A stretch of 11,218 nt of DNA from Coriobacteriia bacterium (GCA_900756605.1 CAAEKX010000380.1:1-11218); one strand, 5' to 3'; shown: positions 1 to 6,388, counted from the stretch's first letter. Made by a program: numbers and translations. Notes: a model not told the origin generated them from the sequence alone.

Positions 1-1
1 C

Positions 2-817
2 CGCCAGGTCGGCGTTCCCTACATCGTCGTCTTCCTCAACAAGTGCGACATGGTTGATGACGAGGAGCTCATCGACCTCGTCGAGATGGAGACCCGCGAC
101 CTGCTCACCGAGTACGAGTTCCCCGGAGACGACATCCCCATCATCCGTGGTTCCGCTCTCAAGGCTCTCGAGGGCGACAAGGGTTACCAGGACGCTATCT
201 GGGAGCTCATGGATGCTGTCGACGAGTACATCCCGACTCCTGCTCGCGAGACTGACAAGCCGTTCCTCATGGCTATCGAGGACGTCTTCACCATCACCGG
301 TCGTGGCACCGTCGCCACGGGCCGCGTCGAGCGTGGCGTCTGCCATGTCAATGACGAGGTCGAGATCGTCGGCATCCGCCCGACGCAGAAGACGGTCGTC
401 ACCGGCGTCGAGATGTTCCGCAAGCTGCTCGACGAGGCTGAGGCTGGCGATAACGTCGGTCTGCTGCTCCGCGGCATCAAGCGCGAGGAGATCGAGCGTG
501 GCCAGGTTGTTTGCCAGCCCGGTTCCGTTCAGCCGCACACCAAGTTCAAGGGTCAGGTTTACGTTCTGACCAAGGACGAAGGTGGCCGCCACACGCCGTT
601 CTTCACCAACTATCGTCCGCAGTTCTACTTCCGCACCACCGACATCACGGGCACGGTTATCCTCCCGGACGGCGTCGAGATGGTCATGCCGGGCGACAAC
701 GTTGAGATCACGGGCGAGCTCATTCACCCGATCGCCATGGAAGAGGGCCTGAAGTTCGCTATCCGCGAGGGTGGTCGTACGGTCGGCTCTGGTCGCGTTA
801 CCGAGATCATCGAGTAA
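2..817 (+). CDS. tuf: Elongation factor Tu (EF-Tu), 3' part
   Basis: EF-Tu is the GTPase that carries aminoacyl-tRNA to the ribosomal A site. The frame is open from base 2 and gives 271 residues; about 120 N-terminal residues (P-loop and switch regions) lie outside the window, judged against the usual length of about 394. The visible part starts inside the G domain. It shows the guanine-specificity motif NKCD near residue 14 of the fragment and the G5-type SALKALEGD motif. It continues through the two beta-barrel domains (GRGTVATGRVERG; TPFFTNYRPQFYFRTTDITG; MVMPGDNVE) and ends with a normal C-terminus, FAIREGGRTVGSGRVTEIIE. It is the first gene of the translation cluster here and is followed after 81 bases by rpmG. 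I see nothing odd in it and consider the identity certain. Confidence 0.98.
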   Translation, partial: RQVGVPYIVVFLNKCDMVDDEELIDLVEMETRDLLTEYEFPGDDIPIIRGSALKALEGDKGYQDAIWELMDAVDEYIPTPARETDKPFLMAIEDVFTITGRGTVATGRVERGVCHVNDEVEIVGIRPTQKTVVTGVEMFRKLLDEAEAGDNVGLLLRGIKREEIERGQVVCQPGSVQPHTKFKGQVYVLTKDEGGRHTPFFTNYRPQFYFRTTDITGTVILPDGVEMVMPGDNVEITGELIHPIAMEEGLKFAIREGGRTVGSGRVTEIIE

Positions 818-838
818 CACGAGCCCATTAGGTTATGA

Positions 839-882
839 GCAGACGGGCCCGGCGGTTTTACGACCGTCGGGCCGTGTTCTGC
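839..882 (+). terminator. Strong hairpin between tuf and rpmG
   Basis: An 11-base-pair stem (846-856 with 863-873, one G-U pair, loop TTTACG) extends through a bulge to an outer GCAGA/TCTGC pairing (839-843 with 878-882). There is no T-run after it, so it is not a textbook intrinsic terminator. It could attenuate read-through, mark an RNA processing point or protect the tuf mRNA 3' end. The stem is seen; the role is inferred. Confidence 0.5.
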
Positions 883-898
883 GATTGAGGAGGATGTA

Positions 899-1048
899 AT
901 GCGCACGTTGGTCACCTTGGCCTGTACTGATTGCAAGCGCCGCAATTACACGACCAAGAAGAACAAGCAGAACAACCCTGAGCGCATCGAGCTGAAGAAG
1001 TACTGCCGTTGGTGCGGTCATCACACGCTGCACCGCGAGACTCGCTAG
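899..1048 (+). CDS. rpmG: 50S ribosomal protein L33, zinc-binding form
   Basis: A 49-residue basic protein starting MRTLVTLACTDCKRRNY and ending WCGHHTLHRETR. It contains two CxxC pairs (CTDC at residues 9-12 and CRWC at 36-39), the zinc-ribbon signature of the C+ form of L33, a small protein of the large subunit near the E site. The start ATG follows a strong Shine-Dalgarno sequence GAGGAGG (887-893) with a 5-base gap. It lies between tuf and tRNA-Trp, immediately upstream of secE-nusG, a common order in Gram-positive bacteria. Length and cysteine spacing fit the family, and I see no second L33 gene here. Identity is very likely. Confidence 0.95.
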   Translation: MRTLVTLACTDCKRRNYTTKKNKQNNPERIELKKYCRWCGHHTLHRETR

Positions 1049-1100
1049 TTGTACTCGCTAAGTGTTCAGGAGTGGTCTACAATGGCTAGACCAGATGAAC

Positions 1101-1177
1101 AGGCCAGTAGCTCCAATTGGTAGAGCGTCGGTCTCCAAAACCGAATGTTGGGGGTTCGAGTCCCTCCTGGCCTGCCA
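1101..1177 (+). tRNA. trnW: tRNA-Trp, anticodon CCA
   Basis: A complete cloverleaf with encoded CCA end (1175-1177). The acceptor arms are AGGCCAG (1101-1107) and CTGGCCT (1167-1173), followed by discriminator G1174. The D arm is GCTC/GAGC with the GG of the D loop. The anticodon stem TCGGT/ACCGA (1128-1132, 1140-1144) closes the loop CTCCAAA, giving anticodon CCA at 1135-1137, which reads UGG. The T arm holds GGTTCGAGTCC. The discriminator G and CCA anticodon agree with tryptophan identity. It lies 52 bases after rpmG. A TACAAT sequence at 1078-1083 could be a -10 box but has no clear -35 partner, so co-transcription with rpmG is equally possible. Confidence 0.97.
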
Positions 1178-1186
1178 GATTATTCC

Positions 1187-1212
1187 GGCCAACTTTTTAG
1201 TTGGCCTCTTTT
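1187..1212 (+). terminator. Intrinsic terminator after tRNA-Trp
   Basis: A perfect 7-base-pair stem GGCCAAC/GTTGGCC (1187-1193 with 1200-1206), loop TTTTTA, followed by TCTTTT. It lies between the tRNA and secE and would end the tuf-rpmG-tRNA transcript, partly or fully. secE-nusG would then need its own promoter, for which I see only a weak candidate (TTATAC at 1228-1233). Confidence 0.75.
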
Positions 1213-1245
1213 AAGGTATGAACCACCTTATACGAACGGATCAAG

Positions 1246-1662
1246 ATGGCTACGAAGAAACACAAGAAGCGTAAGCGCGACACACGCTCCGAGGAGCAAA
1301 AGGCTCAGTCGGCGCGTGATCTTGCGCAGCAAACAACCGCGCAACCGCAGAAGAAGGCTGCGGTGCTTTCGCGTTCCAAGGACAAGGCTCCCGAGAAGGC
1401 GAAGAGCACCAAGGCAGTTGCCAAGAACGATTCCAAGTCAGGAAAGAAGCCGAGCATCTGGCGTCGTTTCGTCAACTATTGCAAAGAGGTCAAGGGCGAA
1501 ATGCAGCGCGTGGTTTGGCCGACGCGCCCCGAGCTCGTCAATGCGAGCCTCATCGTCATCGCGGCTCTCGTGTTCTTCGGCGTCGGTATCGCCATCATCG
1601 ACAACATCATCATTATCCCGCTTGATGCCATCGCGACCTTGGGAGTGAACGTCAATGGCTAG
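1246..1662 (+). CDS. secE: Preprotein translocase subunit SecE
   Basis: SecE is the small essential membrane subunit of the SecYEG channel, clamping SecY. This protein has 138 residues. Residues 1-69 are a lysine/arginine-rich, Ala/Gln/Ser-containing extension of low complexity. Residues 70-138 are the conserved core: an amphipathic helix (RRFVNYCKEVKGEMQRVVWP, with the family's EVxGEMxxVxWPT signature) and one membrane helix at about residues 100-124. Single-helix SecE with a charged N-terminal extension is normal in Gram-positive bacteria. The ATG at 1246 has only a weak GGA upstream. The gene ends inside the first codons of nusG (8-base overlap), so the two are very probably translated together. 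Confidence 0.95.
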   Translation: MATKKHKKRKRDTRSEEQKAQSARDLAQQTTAQPQKKAAVLSRSKDKAPEKAKSTKAVAKNDSKSGKKPSIWRRFVNYCKEVKGEMQRVVWPTRPELVNASLIVIAALVFFGVGIAIIDNIIIIPLDAIATLGVNVNG

Positions 1663-2185
1663 AAGATGGTACGTTGTTCACACCTATTCGGGCTACGAGA
1701 ACAAGGTCAAGACGAACATCGAGCATCTCATCGAGACCCAGGGTCTCGAAAACAACATCTTCGAGATTCTCATCCCCACCGAGGAAGTCACCGAGCTCAA
1801 GGAGGGTGGCCGTCGCGTCACCACCGAGCGCAAGGTGTTCCCCGGCTATGTGCTGATCAAGATGAACCTCGATGCCCGCACCCAGGTTGCCGTGCGCAAC
1901 ACGCCGGGTGTGACGGGGTTTGTCGGCAGCGAAGGCCAGCCCGTGCCGCTGACACGCGACGAGTTCAATAAGATCACCAAGCGCGTGAGCCCCGAGGCCC
2001 CCAAGAAGACCTCCACGGATCTGGAGGAGGGCCAGTCCATCAAGGTCGTGAGCGGTCCGCTTGCAGATTTCGATGGCACGGTCTCCGAGGTGAACGCCGA
2101 GGCCGGCAAGGTCAAGGTTCTCGTCTCGATCTTCGGCCGCGAGACACCGGTCGAGCTCAGCTTCGATCAGGTGGCAAAGATTTAA
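1655..2185 (+). CDS. nusG: Transcription termination/antitermination protein NusG
   Basis: NusG binds the RNA polymerase clamp, modulates pausing and Rho action, and couples to ribosomal protein S10. The 176-residue product begins MARRWYVVHTYSGYE, the classic start of the NGN domain, and contains RKVFPGYVLIKM and RNTPGVTGFVG. A C-terminal KOW domain runs from about residue 122 to the end (GQSIKVVSGPLADFDGTVSE...VELSFDQVAKI). Length matches the family (about 170-190) with no inserted domain. The start codon lies inside the end of secE, in another frame. rplK follows after 117 bases. Confidence 0.97.
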   Translation: MARRWYVVHTYSGYENKVKTNIEHLIETQGLENNIFEILIPTEEVTELKEGGRRVTTERKVFPGYVLIKMNLDARTQVAVRNTPGVTGFVGSEGQPVPLTRDEFNKITKRVSPEAPKKTSTDLEEGQSIKVVSGPLADFDGTVSEVNAEAGKVKVLVSIFGRETPVELSFDQVAKI

Positions 2186-2240
2186 GTTTGGCAGAAACGC
2201 GCGCGTCGTGCCTCGATGTGGAAGAGGGCTTCTCGCGACA

Positions 2241-2279
2241 GGCGCTTTCGATAGATAGAGCATAAGCGCCCGTAAGGGC
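2241..2279 (+). promoter_or_regulatory. Two mutually exclusive hairpins in the nusG-rplK leader
   Basis: The 117-base gap between nusG and rplK contains GGCGCTT (2241-2247), which can pair perfectly with AAGCGCC (2264-2270). It also contains GCCC (2268-2271), which can pair with GGGC (2276-2279) around a GTAA tetraloop. The two structures share bases 2268-2270 and cannot form together. The rplK ribosome site AGGA (2291-2294) lies just downstream. A regulatory role in the L11 operon is only a suggestion. Confidence 0.35.
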
Positions 2280-2302
2280 AGGTACTAGTAAGGATAGGCA
2301 TC

Positions 2303-2734
2303 ATGGCTAAGGACAAGGAAGTAACTGGCTTCATCAAGCTTCAGATTCCTGCTGGTCAGGCTAACCCGGCACCCCCGGTTGGCCCGGCACTTGGCGCCCA
2401 GGGCGTCAACATCATGCAGTTCTGCACGGCATTTAACGCCGAGACGCAGGACAAGGGCAATACGATTATCCCCGTCGAGATCACGGTCTATGAGGACAAG
2501 TCCTTCGACTTCATCTGCAAGACCCCGCCGGCGGCTGTTCTCATCCGTCAGGCTCTTGGCATCGAGAAGGGCAGCGGCGTTCCGCAGCGCGACAAGGTGG
2601 GCACGCTCACGCAGGCTCAGCTTACCGAGATCGCCGAGACCAAGCTCCCCGATCTCAACGCCAACGACATCGAGGCGGCCAAGAAGATCGTGGCGGGTAC
2701 CGCTCGCTCCATGGGCGTCCTGGTTGAGGATTAA
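2303..2734 (+). CDS. rplK: 50S ribosomal protein L11
   Basis: L11 forms the base of the ribosomal stalk and binds the GTPase-associated region of 23S rRNA; it is needed for factor binding and for RelA-type stringent signalling. The 143-residue product carries the family hallmark PAGQANPAPPVGPALGAQGV (residues 15-34) followed by NIMQFCTAFN. It also has the C-terminal rRNA-binding segment with KTPPAAVLIRQALGIEKGSG and ARSMGVLVED at the end. The length equals the family norm. Start ATG follows AGGA with an 8-base gap. It is separated from rplA by an unusually long 340-base spacer. Confidence 0.98.
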   Translation: MAKDKEVTGFIKLQIPAGQANPAPPVGPALGAQGVNIMQFCTAFNAETQDKGNTIIPVEITVYEDKSFDFICKTPPAAVLIRQALGIEKGSGVPQRDKVGTLTQAQLTEIAETKLPDLNANDIEAAKKIVAGTARSMGVLVED

Positions 2735-2741
2735 TCAGGCG

Positions 2742-2815
2742 CGCAATCTTGGCGCTCACCGAAGCGCTCGCGTACCTAGTACGCTACGCACTTCGCTTTA
2801 CGCCAATCTCACGCA
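2742..2815 (+). repeat. Palindromic repeat element, copy 1 (after rplK)
   Basis: A compound stem-loop: TTGGCG (2749-2754) pairs with CGCCAA (2801-2806). Inside this CGAAGCGC (2760-2767) pairs with GCACTTCG (2788-2795), with one C-A mismatch. The tip is GCGTAC (2770-2775) with GTACGC (2779-2784) around a 3-base loop. The element starts with CGCAATC and ends with CAATCTCACGCA. A second, diverged copy with the same architecture lies just after rplA at 3792-3880. There is no T-run, so it is not an intrinsic terminator. It resembles a dispersed palindromic repeat (REP/BIME-like) or an RNA processing or stabilising element. Confidence 0.8.
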
Positions 2816-3074
2816 CCTGCTTAACCCTCAACTGCGGGATGCGCGAGGAATCGGTTGCAGATGAGCGGCAAAACCGCTTCGCGATTTTGGAACTTCTGCT
2901 CATCGGGCTTCGCGATTCGCCTCCGACGAGCAGCACGGATGGTTTCGACGAAAAGCGTTCACATGTATCGAGCAGTACGCTATTTGGTAGGTTAGGTATT
3001 AAGCACGCAGCATAGGGTTGCGTGCATGTAGTGGGAGGGCCGGCCAGGCTCGTTGACCACGAGGAGGAAAGAAA
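2816..3074 (+). promoter_or_regulatory. Structured gene-free leader before rplA
   Basis: There is no convincing gene in this remainder of the 340-base rplK-rplA spacer. It contains hairpin GAGCGG/CCGCTT (2863-2868, 2874-2879). TGCTCATCGG (2897-2906) can pair with CCGACGAGCA (2923-2932, one mismatch), while GATGAGC (2860-2866) competes for GCTCATC (2898-2904). An 11-base direct repeat GCTTCGCGATT occurs at 2876-2886 and 2907-2917. A perfect hairpin GCACGCA/TGCGTGC (3003-3009, 3019-3025) lies before rplA. The rplA ribosome site GAGGAGG is at 3061-3067. Competing pairings suggest a regulatory leader (L1 autoregulation is conceivable), but I do not recognise an L1-binding motif. TTGGTA at 2984-2989 could be part of a promoter without a clear -10. 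Confidence 0.4.
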
Positions 3075-3782
3075 ATGGCAAAGCACGGAAAGAAGTACGA
3101 GGCCGCACTGGCCAAGGTTGACGAGGACAAGCAGTACACGCCGCTCGAGGCTTGCACGCTTGCCAAGGAGATTGCGCCTGCATCCTTTGACGAGAGCATC
3201 GAGGTCGCATTTCGCCTCAACATTGACACCCGTCAGGCAGACCAGCAGGTTCGCGGTTCTATCTCGCTGCCCAATGGCACGGGCAAGGAAGTCCGCGTCG
3301 CCGTCTTCGCTGAGGGCGATAAGGCCAAGGAGGCTCTCGAGGCTGGTGCTGACGTTGTCGGTTCCGACGATCTGGTTGCCGACGTGCAGGCTGGCAACAT
3401 CAACTTCGACGCCGCCGTCGCAACTCCCGACATGATGAGCAAGGTTGGCCGTCTGGGTAAGGTTCTTGGTCCTCGCGGCATGATGCCGAACCCCAAGCTC
3501 GGCACCGTTACGCCGGATGTCGCCAAGGCCGTGAGCGAGCTCAAGGGTGGCAAGGTCGAGTACCGTGCCGATCGCTATGGCATCTGCCATGTCAACATTG
3601 GCAAGGTTTCCTTCGAGCCCAAGGCTCTTGCCGAGAATTACGGTGCACTTTATGACGAGATTCTGCGTGTGAAGCCGGCCGCCACCAAGGGCCGCTACGT
3701 CAAGTCCGTCGTGCTGTCTTCGACGATGGGTCCTGGCATCAAGGTTGCCAGTGACATCGTCCGCAACTACACCGAGGCGTAA
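3075..3782 (+). CDS. rplA: 50S ribosomal protein L1
   Basis: L1 binds 23S rRNA helices 76-78 to form the mobile L1 stalk that handles the exiting tRNA, and in many bacteria represses its own operon by binding the mRNA. The 235-residue product has the L1 signature GKVLGPRGMMPNPK at residues 128-141. It also has the flanking conserved segments FRLNIDTRQADQQVRGSISL and VVLSSTMGPGIKVA near the C-terminus. Length fits the family (about 230). Start ATG is set by GAGGAGG with a 7-base gap. The gene is followed by a palindromic repeat and a strong terminator, so rplJ-rplL are not in the same transcript. Confidence 0.98.
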   Translation: MAKHGKKYEAALAKVDEDKQYTPLEACTLAKEIAPASFDESIEVAFRLNIDTRQADQQVRGSISLPNGTGKEVRVAVFAEGDKAKEALEAGADVVGSDDLVADVQAGNINFDAAVATPDMMSKVGRLGKVLGPRGMMPNPKLGTVTPDVAKAVSELKGGKVEYRADRYGICHVNIGKVSFEPKALAENYGALYDEILRVKPAATKGRYVKSVVLSSTMGPGIKVASDIVRNYTEA

Positions 3783-3791
3783 TCGCATAAT

Positions 3792-3880
3792 ACGCAATCG
3801 TGCTGTTCAGCGGAGTGCTCGCGTACTTCTTCGTACGCTTCGCACTCCGCTTTACTGCAATCTCACGCATTCTATTGCGT
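3792..3880 (+). repeat. Palindromic repeat element, copy 2 (after rplA)
   Basis: Diverged copy of the element at 2742-2815. AGCGGAGTGC (3809-3818) pairs perfectly with GCACTCCGCT (3842-3851). The tip GCGTAC (3821-3826) pairs with GTACGC (3833-3838) around TTCTTC. An outer ACGCAAT (3792-3798) pairs with ATTGCGT (3874-3880). Against copy 1, A2762-T2793 has become G3813-C3847, and the mismatch C2765/A2790 is a proper T-A pair here. Compensating changes point to selection on the fold, or to independent descent from a palindromic family. Confidence 0.8.
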
Positions 3881-3891
3881 TTTCGTTACTG

Positions 3892-3921
3892 AAAAGCCCG
3901 GGTTTTGTACCCGGGCTTTTT
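3892..3921. terminator. Bidirectional intrinsic terminator between rplA and the LysR gene
   Basis: A perfect 12-base-pair stem AAAAGCCCGGGT/ACCCGGGCTTTT (3892-3903 with 3909-3920), loop TTTGT, with a T-run on the 3' side of both strands. It ends the rplK-rplA transcript and also serves the converging LysR gene, whose stop codon is 53 bases away. Confidence 0.93.
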
Positions 3922-3973
3922 AATTAACTGCGAATACGTGCCGGTAATCATCTGTGCGAGCAAGCTACGCCGT

Positions 3974-4858
3974 TTATTGCTGATACATGCGTCTTGCCGT
4001 TTGGTAGAGCTTCGTGATCTGCGCACCCGGCTGCTTGGGGAAGATGAGCCCGTAGGGCATGTAATGCGGCTCGGCCAAGGAGATGCGGGCAAGGTTTGGG
4101 TGGATATCCTCCCAGATTTCGGTTGTGACGATAGCGCGATTGTTTAATTCGCAATCCGCGAACAGTTCCATCGTGTAGAAGGGGACATCCGTGATTCGAT
4201 TGGCTCCGAGACCAACAAGATAGGAGCGCGCGGCGTCGTAGTCAGCCGATACGCCCGGCCTCATCATGACGAGGTCAAGGTCATGGAGCAACTCTGCATC
4301 CACCACTTCGGGAATATCCGTTCCTGGCAATTTTGGTACCGCGACGCATAGCCGAGTTCGTGTTAGCTCGAGGAACAGACACTGATCTCGGTAGAGCTCG
4401 GACATGTAGAGCCCCTCCATCACGTCATACGATACGCCGAGCCCACGCAGGTAATTGCCCGGCTCGATTCCCGCGCTTTCGAGCGAGGTGATATCGATGC
4501 GGGTGCCCGGCGCGCTTTCGATCATATGCGACCATATTCCTGGAAGCAGGCGGCACTTCATGAGTAATGAAGTTGCCACGCGTATAGGTCCCTCGCCCTT
4601 CTGAATCGTCCGTGCGCGAGCAACTGCCTCATCGCAGTGACGCACGATCTCCATGGCATCCCGATAGAGCGATTCACCCGCTTCGGTCAGCTTGACGCCG
4701 CAAGGTCCACGCTCGAACAAGACGATGTCCAATCGTTGCTCGAGAAGGTCGATTTGCTGAATGAGAGAAGACGGCGCGATATAGAGCGCGCGGGCAGCCC
4801 TGCTGAAACTCCCCGCGTTTGCCGTTTCGATGAAGGACTCGATGTGGCGCGAGTACAC
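3974..4858 (-). CDS. LysR-family transcriptional regulator
   Basis: A 294-residue protein with an N-terminal winged helix-turn-helix (residues about 4-63: RHIESFIETANAGSFSRAAR, then IAPSSLIQQIDLLEQRLDIVLFER, the typical LysR recognition region). An effector-binding domain of the periplasmic-binding type follows from about residue 88. Proteins of this family usually respond to a small metabolite and control a divergent neighbour, here the OFA-type transporter. The chosen GTG start at 4858 has AAAGGGG (4870-4864) at 5 bases. A GTG six bases upstream (4864) is in frame but lies within that ribosome site, so I prefer the shorter form. The ligand is unknown. The gene and its partner interrupt the usual rplA-rplJ order, which suggests insertion of an accessory pair. 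Confidence 0.9.
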   Translation of the reverse strand: MYSRHIESFIETANAGSFSRAARALYIAPSSLIQQIDLLEQRLDIVLFERGPCGVKLTEAGESLYRDAMEIVRHCDEAVARARTIQKGEGPIRVATSLLMKCRLLPGIWSHMIESAPGTRIDITSLESAGIEPGNYLRGLGVSYDVMEGLYMSELYRDQCLFLELTRTRLCVAVPKLPGTDIPEVVDAELLHDLDLVMMRPGVSADYDAARSYLVGLGANRITDVPFYTMELFADCELNNRAIVTTEIWEDIHPNLARISLAEPHYMPYGLIFPKQPGAQITKLYQTARRMYQQ

Positions 4859-4875
4859 GGTCACCCCTTTGTATC

Positions 4876-4942
4876 AGGTTTAAACCTTATACGGTCATAG
4901 AGAAAAGCGCGATTAAATGGAGATTATAGCAACTACTATAAG
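4876..4942. promoter_or_regulatory. Divergent LysR/transporter control region
   Basis: A perfect 12-base palindrome AGGTTTAAACCT lies at 4876-4887, just before the LysR start. An inverted repeat TTATAG-N6-CTATAA lies at 4924-4941. On the minus strand this repeat contains TGCTATAAT, an extended -10 box for the LysR gene. On the plus strand TATAAG at 4937-4942 could be the -10 of the transporter. The symmetry and position fit a LysR-type operator overlapping both promoters; that is inference. Confidence 0.5.
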
Positions 4943-4970
4943 GTCGTGTACGAAAGTGGAGGGGGACATA

Positions 4971-6191
4971 ATGGATGTGACCGTGCTCAAGCGTAAGAGG
5001 TACGTGTATCTATTTGCGTCGGCAGCTTCGTTTCTGGTACTGGGACTCGTCTATGCCTGGTCGCTTTTTGCAACGCCGCTCGCCACCATCTACGGGTGGG
5101 AGCTGAGCGCGGTGAAGGTTACCTTCACGATTTGCATGGCGGCGTTTTGCGTGGGCGGTCTCATCGGGGCGCAAGTGCTGAAGCGTCTTGGCGTCAGGGG
5201 AGCCATTTTGCTTTCGGCGACGCTGCTCGTATGCGGATTTGCGGGAACCGCACTGCTCGCTCCCCAGGGCATCTGGGCACTCTACCTGTGCTATGGCGTT
5301 CTGATTGGCTGTGGCACGGGGTTGGGGTATAACGTCGCCATCGCCACGGTCACCTTGTGGTTCCCCGACAGGACCGGCTTTGCCTCGGGTGTCATGTTCA
5401 TGGGCTTTGGCCTGGGCTCTCTCACCTTGGGAACGCTCGCGAACACCATTATCGCGACAGCGGGGCTTACCATCGCCCTGACCGTCGTCGCGATAACCGC
5501 CGGCGTCGTCATGACGTGCCTGGCGCTGCTTCTGAAGCGTGCTCCCGACAACATCGGCGAGCTGCTGGGCGTGGAGAAGAAGGCGGAGGCCGTAGCCGAC
5601 GAGGAAGCCGATAGGCGCAGGTTGTTTCGCGATCCGGCTTTCTACATCTATTACCTCTGGGCAAGCATCCTTTTGGGTGCGGGCGTTCTCGTGATCGGCA
5701 CCTCCAAGCTAGGTGCCCTGGAGCTTGGCATAAGCGAGGTTTTCGCTACGACGCTCGTGGGCATCATTCCCATCGTCAATGGGGCGGCGGGGCTTACCAT
5801 GGGCGTTATCTACGATAAGAAGGGCCTGCGGTTCTCGATGATTCTGGCTGCAGCGGTGTCTTTCGTGTCCTGCACGATGATCGCTTGCTCCTTCTGGGGC
5901 AATGTCGACATGCTCTATGTCGCGGGGTGCTTGATTCTGGTGACATCCTATGGGAGCGTGGCGCCCCTTGCCACGGCCTTCGCTCGTGAGCGATACGGGG
6001 CGAAGCGCTTTGCGCACAACTTGCCCGTCGTAAACACCGACATTGCGGGTGGTTCCGTCTTCCAACAGGTGGTGGTAAGCGCGAGTGGCGGAGCCAGCCC
6101 CATCATCTACACGGTCATGTCCGTCTTCGGTGCCGTCGCCCTTGCGCTCAGCGGCGTGTTCGCCCGTATCACGAGGCCGAAGAAGGGGTAA
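4971..6191 (+). CDS. Major facilitator superfamily transporter, OFA (oxalate/formate antiporter) type
   Basis: A 406-residue integral membrane protein with about 12 hydrophobic helices in two halves, joined by a charged cytoplasmic loop (residues about 188-222, KKAEAVADEEADRRR). Features typical of the OFA family are an N-terminal helix with GLVYAWSLFATPL (residues 25-37), the segment GYNVAIATVTLWFPDRTGFA (119-138) followed by SGVMFMGFGLGS, and a second-half YDKKGLR loop (281-287). OFA members exchange or import small organic anions such as oxalate, formate or lactate; the substrate here cannot be read from sequence. Start: ATG 4971 follows GGAGGGGG (4958-4965) closely; an in-frame ATG at 4917 has no such site. 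It is transcribed away from the LysR gene, its probable regulator. Confidence 0.9.
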   Translation: MDVTVLKRKRYVYLFASAASFLVLGLVYAWSLFATPLATIYGWELSAVKVTFTICMAAFCVGGLIGAQVLKRLGVRGAILLSATLLVCGFAGTALLAPQGIWALYLCYGVLIGCGTGLGYNVAIATVTLWFPDRTGFASGVMFMGFGLGSLTLGTLANTIIATAGLTIALTVVAITAGVVMTCLALLLKRAPDNIGELLGVEKKAEAVADEEADRRRLFRDPAFYIYYLWASILLGAGVLVIGTSKLGALELGISEVFATTLVGIIPIVNGAAGLTMGVIYDKKGLRFSMILAAAVSFVSCTMIACSFWGNVDMLYVAGCLILVTSYGSVAPLATAFARERYGAKRFAHNLPVVNTDIAGGSVFQQVVVSASGGASPIIYTVMSVFGAVALALSGVFARITRPKKG

Positions 6192-6359
6192 GGAAGGGCG
6201 TTGCTTTGGGATACACGAGGGCGTCTTGCCCGTCCCTCCGACTAGGCGATGCGGCCCCCATCTGCAATGACGCAGCGCCTGATTTCGGACAGCGCCCTCG
6301 CATCCAGAGCGCGACCCTATTTTCGAAAGTGCTCTTCGCAAAAGATGCATGACAATTCC
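6192..6359. other. Gene-free stretch after the transporter
   Basis: I see no gene here and no convincing terminator for the transporter. A short GGGC-GTCTT-GCCC hairpin follows the stop codon but has no T-run, so transcripts may read on toward rplJ. Confidence 0.4.
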
Positions 6360-6388
6360 TTGCGCCCGCTCGCTCATTGCTCTATTAT
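6360..6388 (+). promoter_or_regulatory. Candidate promoter of rplJ-rplL
   Basis: TTGCGC (6360-6365), a 17-base spacer, then TATTAT (6383-6388). The -10 is good and the -35 is partial. It lies just ahead of the L10-leader-like RNA, which is the expected arrangement. Confidence 0.5.

Noticed and set aside
839..882. Full intrinsic terminator after tuf
   Set aside because: The stem is strong but no T-run follows and rpmG begins 16 bases later, so complete termination is doubtful; kept only as a hairpin of uncertain role.
2749..3015. 88-residue plus-strand frame in the rplK-rplA spacer
   Set aside because: No ribosome site, starts inside the palindromic element and crosses further palindromes; I prefer repeat or leader DNA.
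2784..3797. Long open frame on the minus strand opposite rplA
   Set aside because: It lies antisense to rplA and the repeat-filled spacer; its length follows from the codon bias of the plus-strand gene, and it shows no domain or ribosome site.
4917..4970. Longer N-terminus of the transporter from ATG 4917
   Set aside because: No ribosome site before it, and it would place the likely promoter within the coding region; ATG 4971 has GGAGGGGG just upstream.
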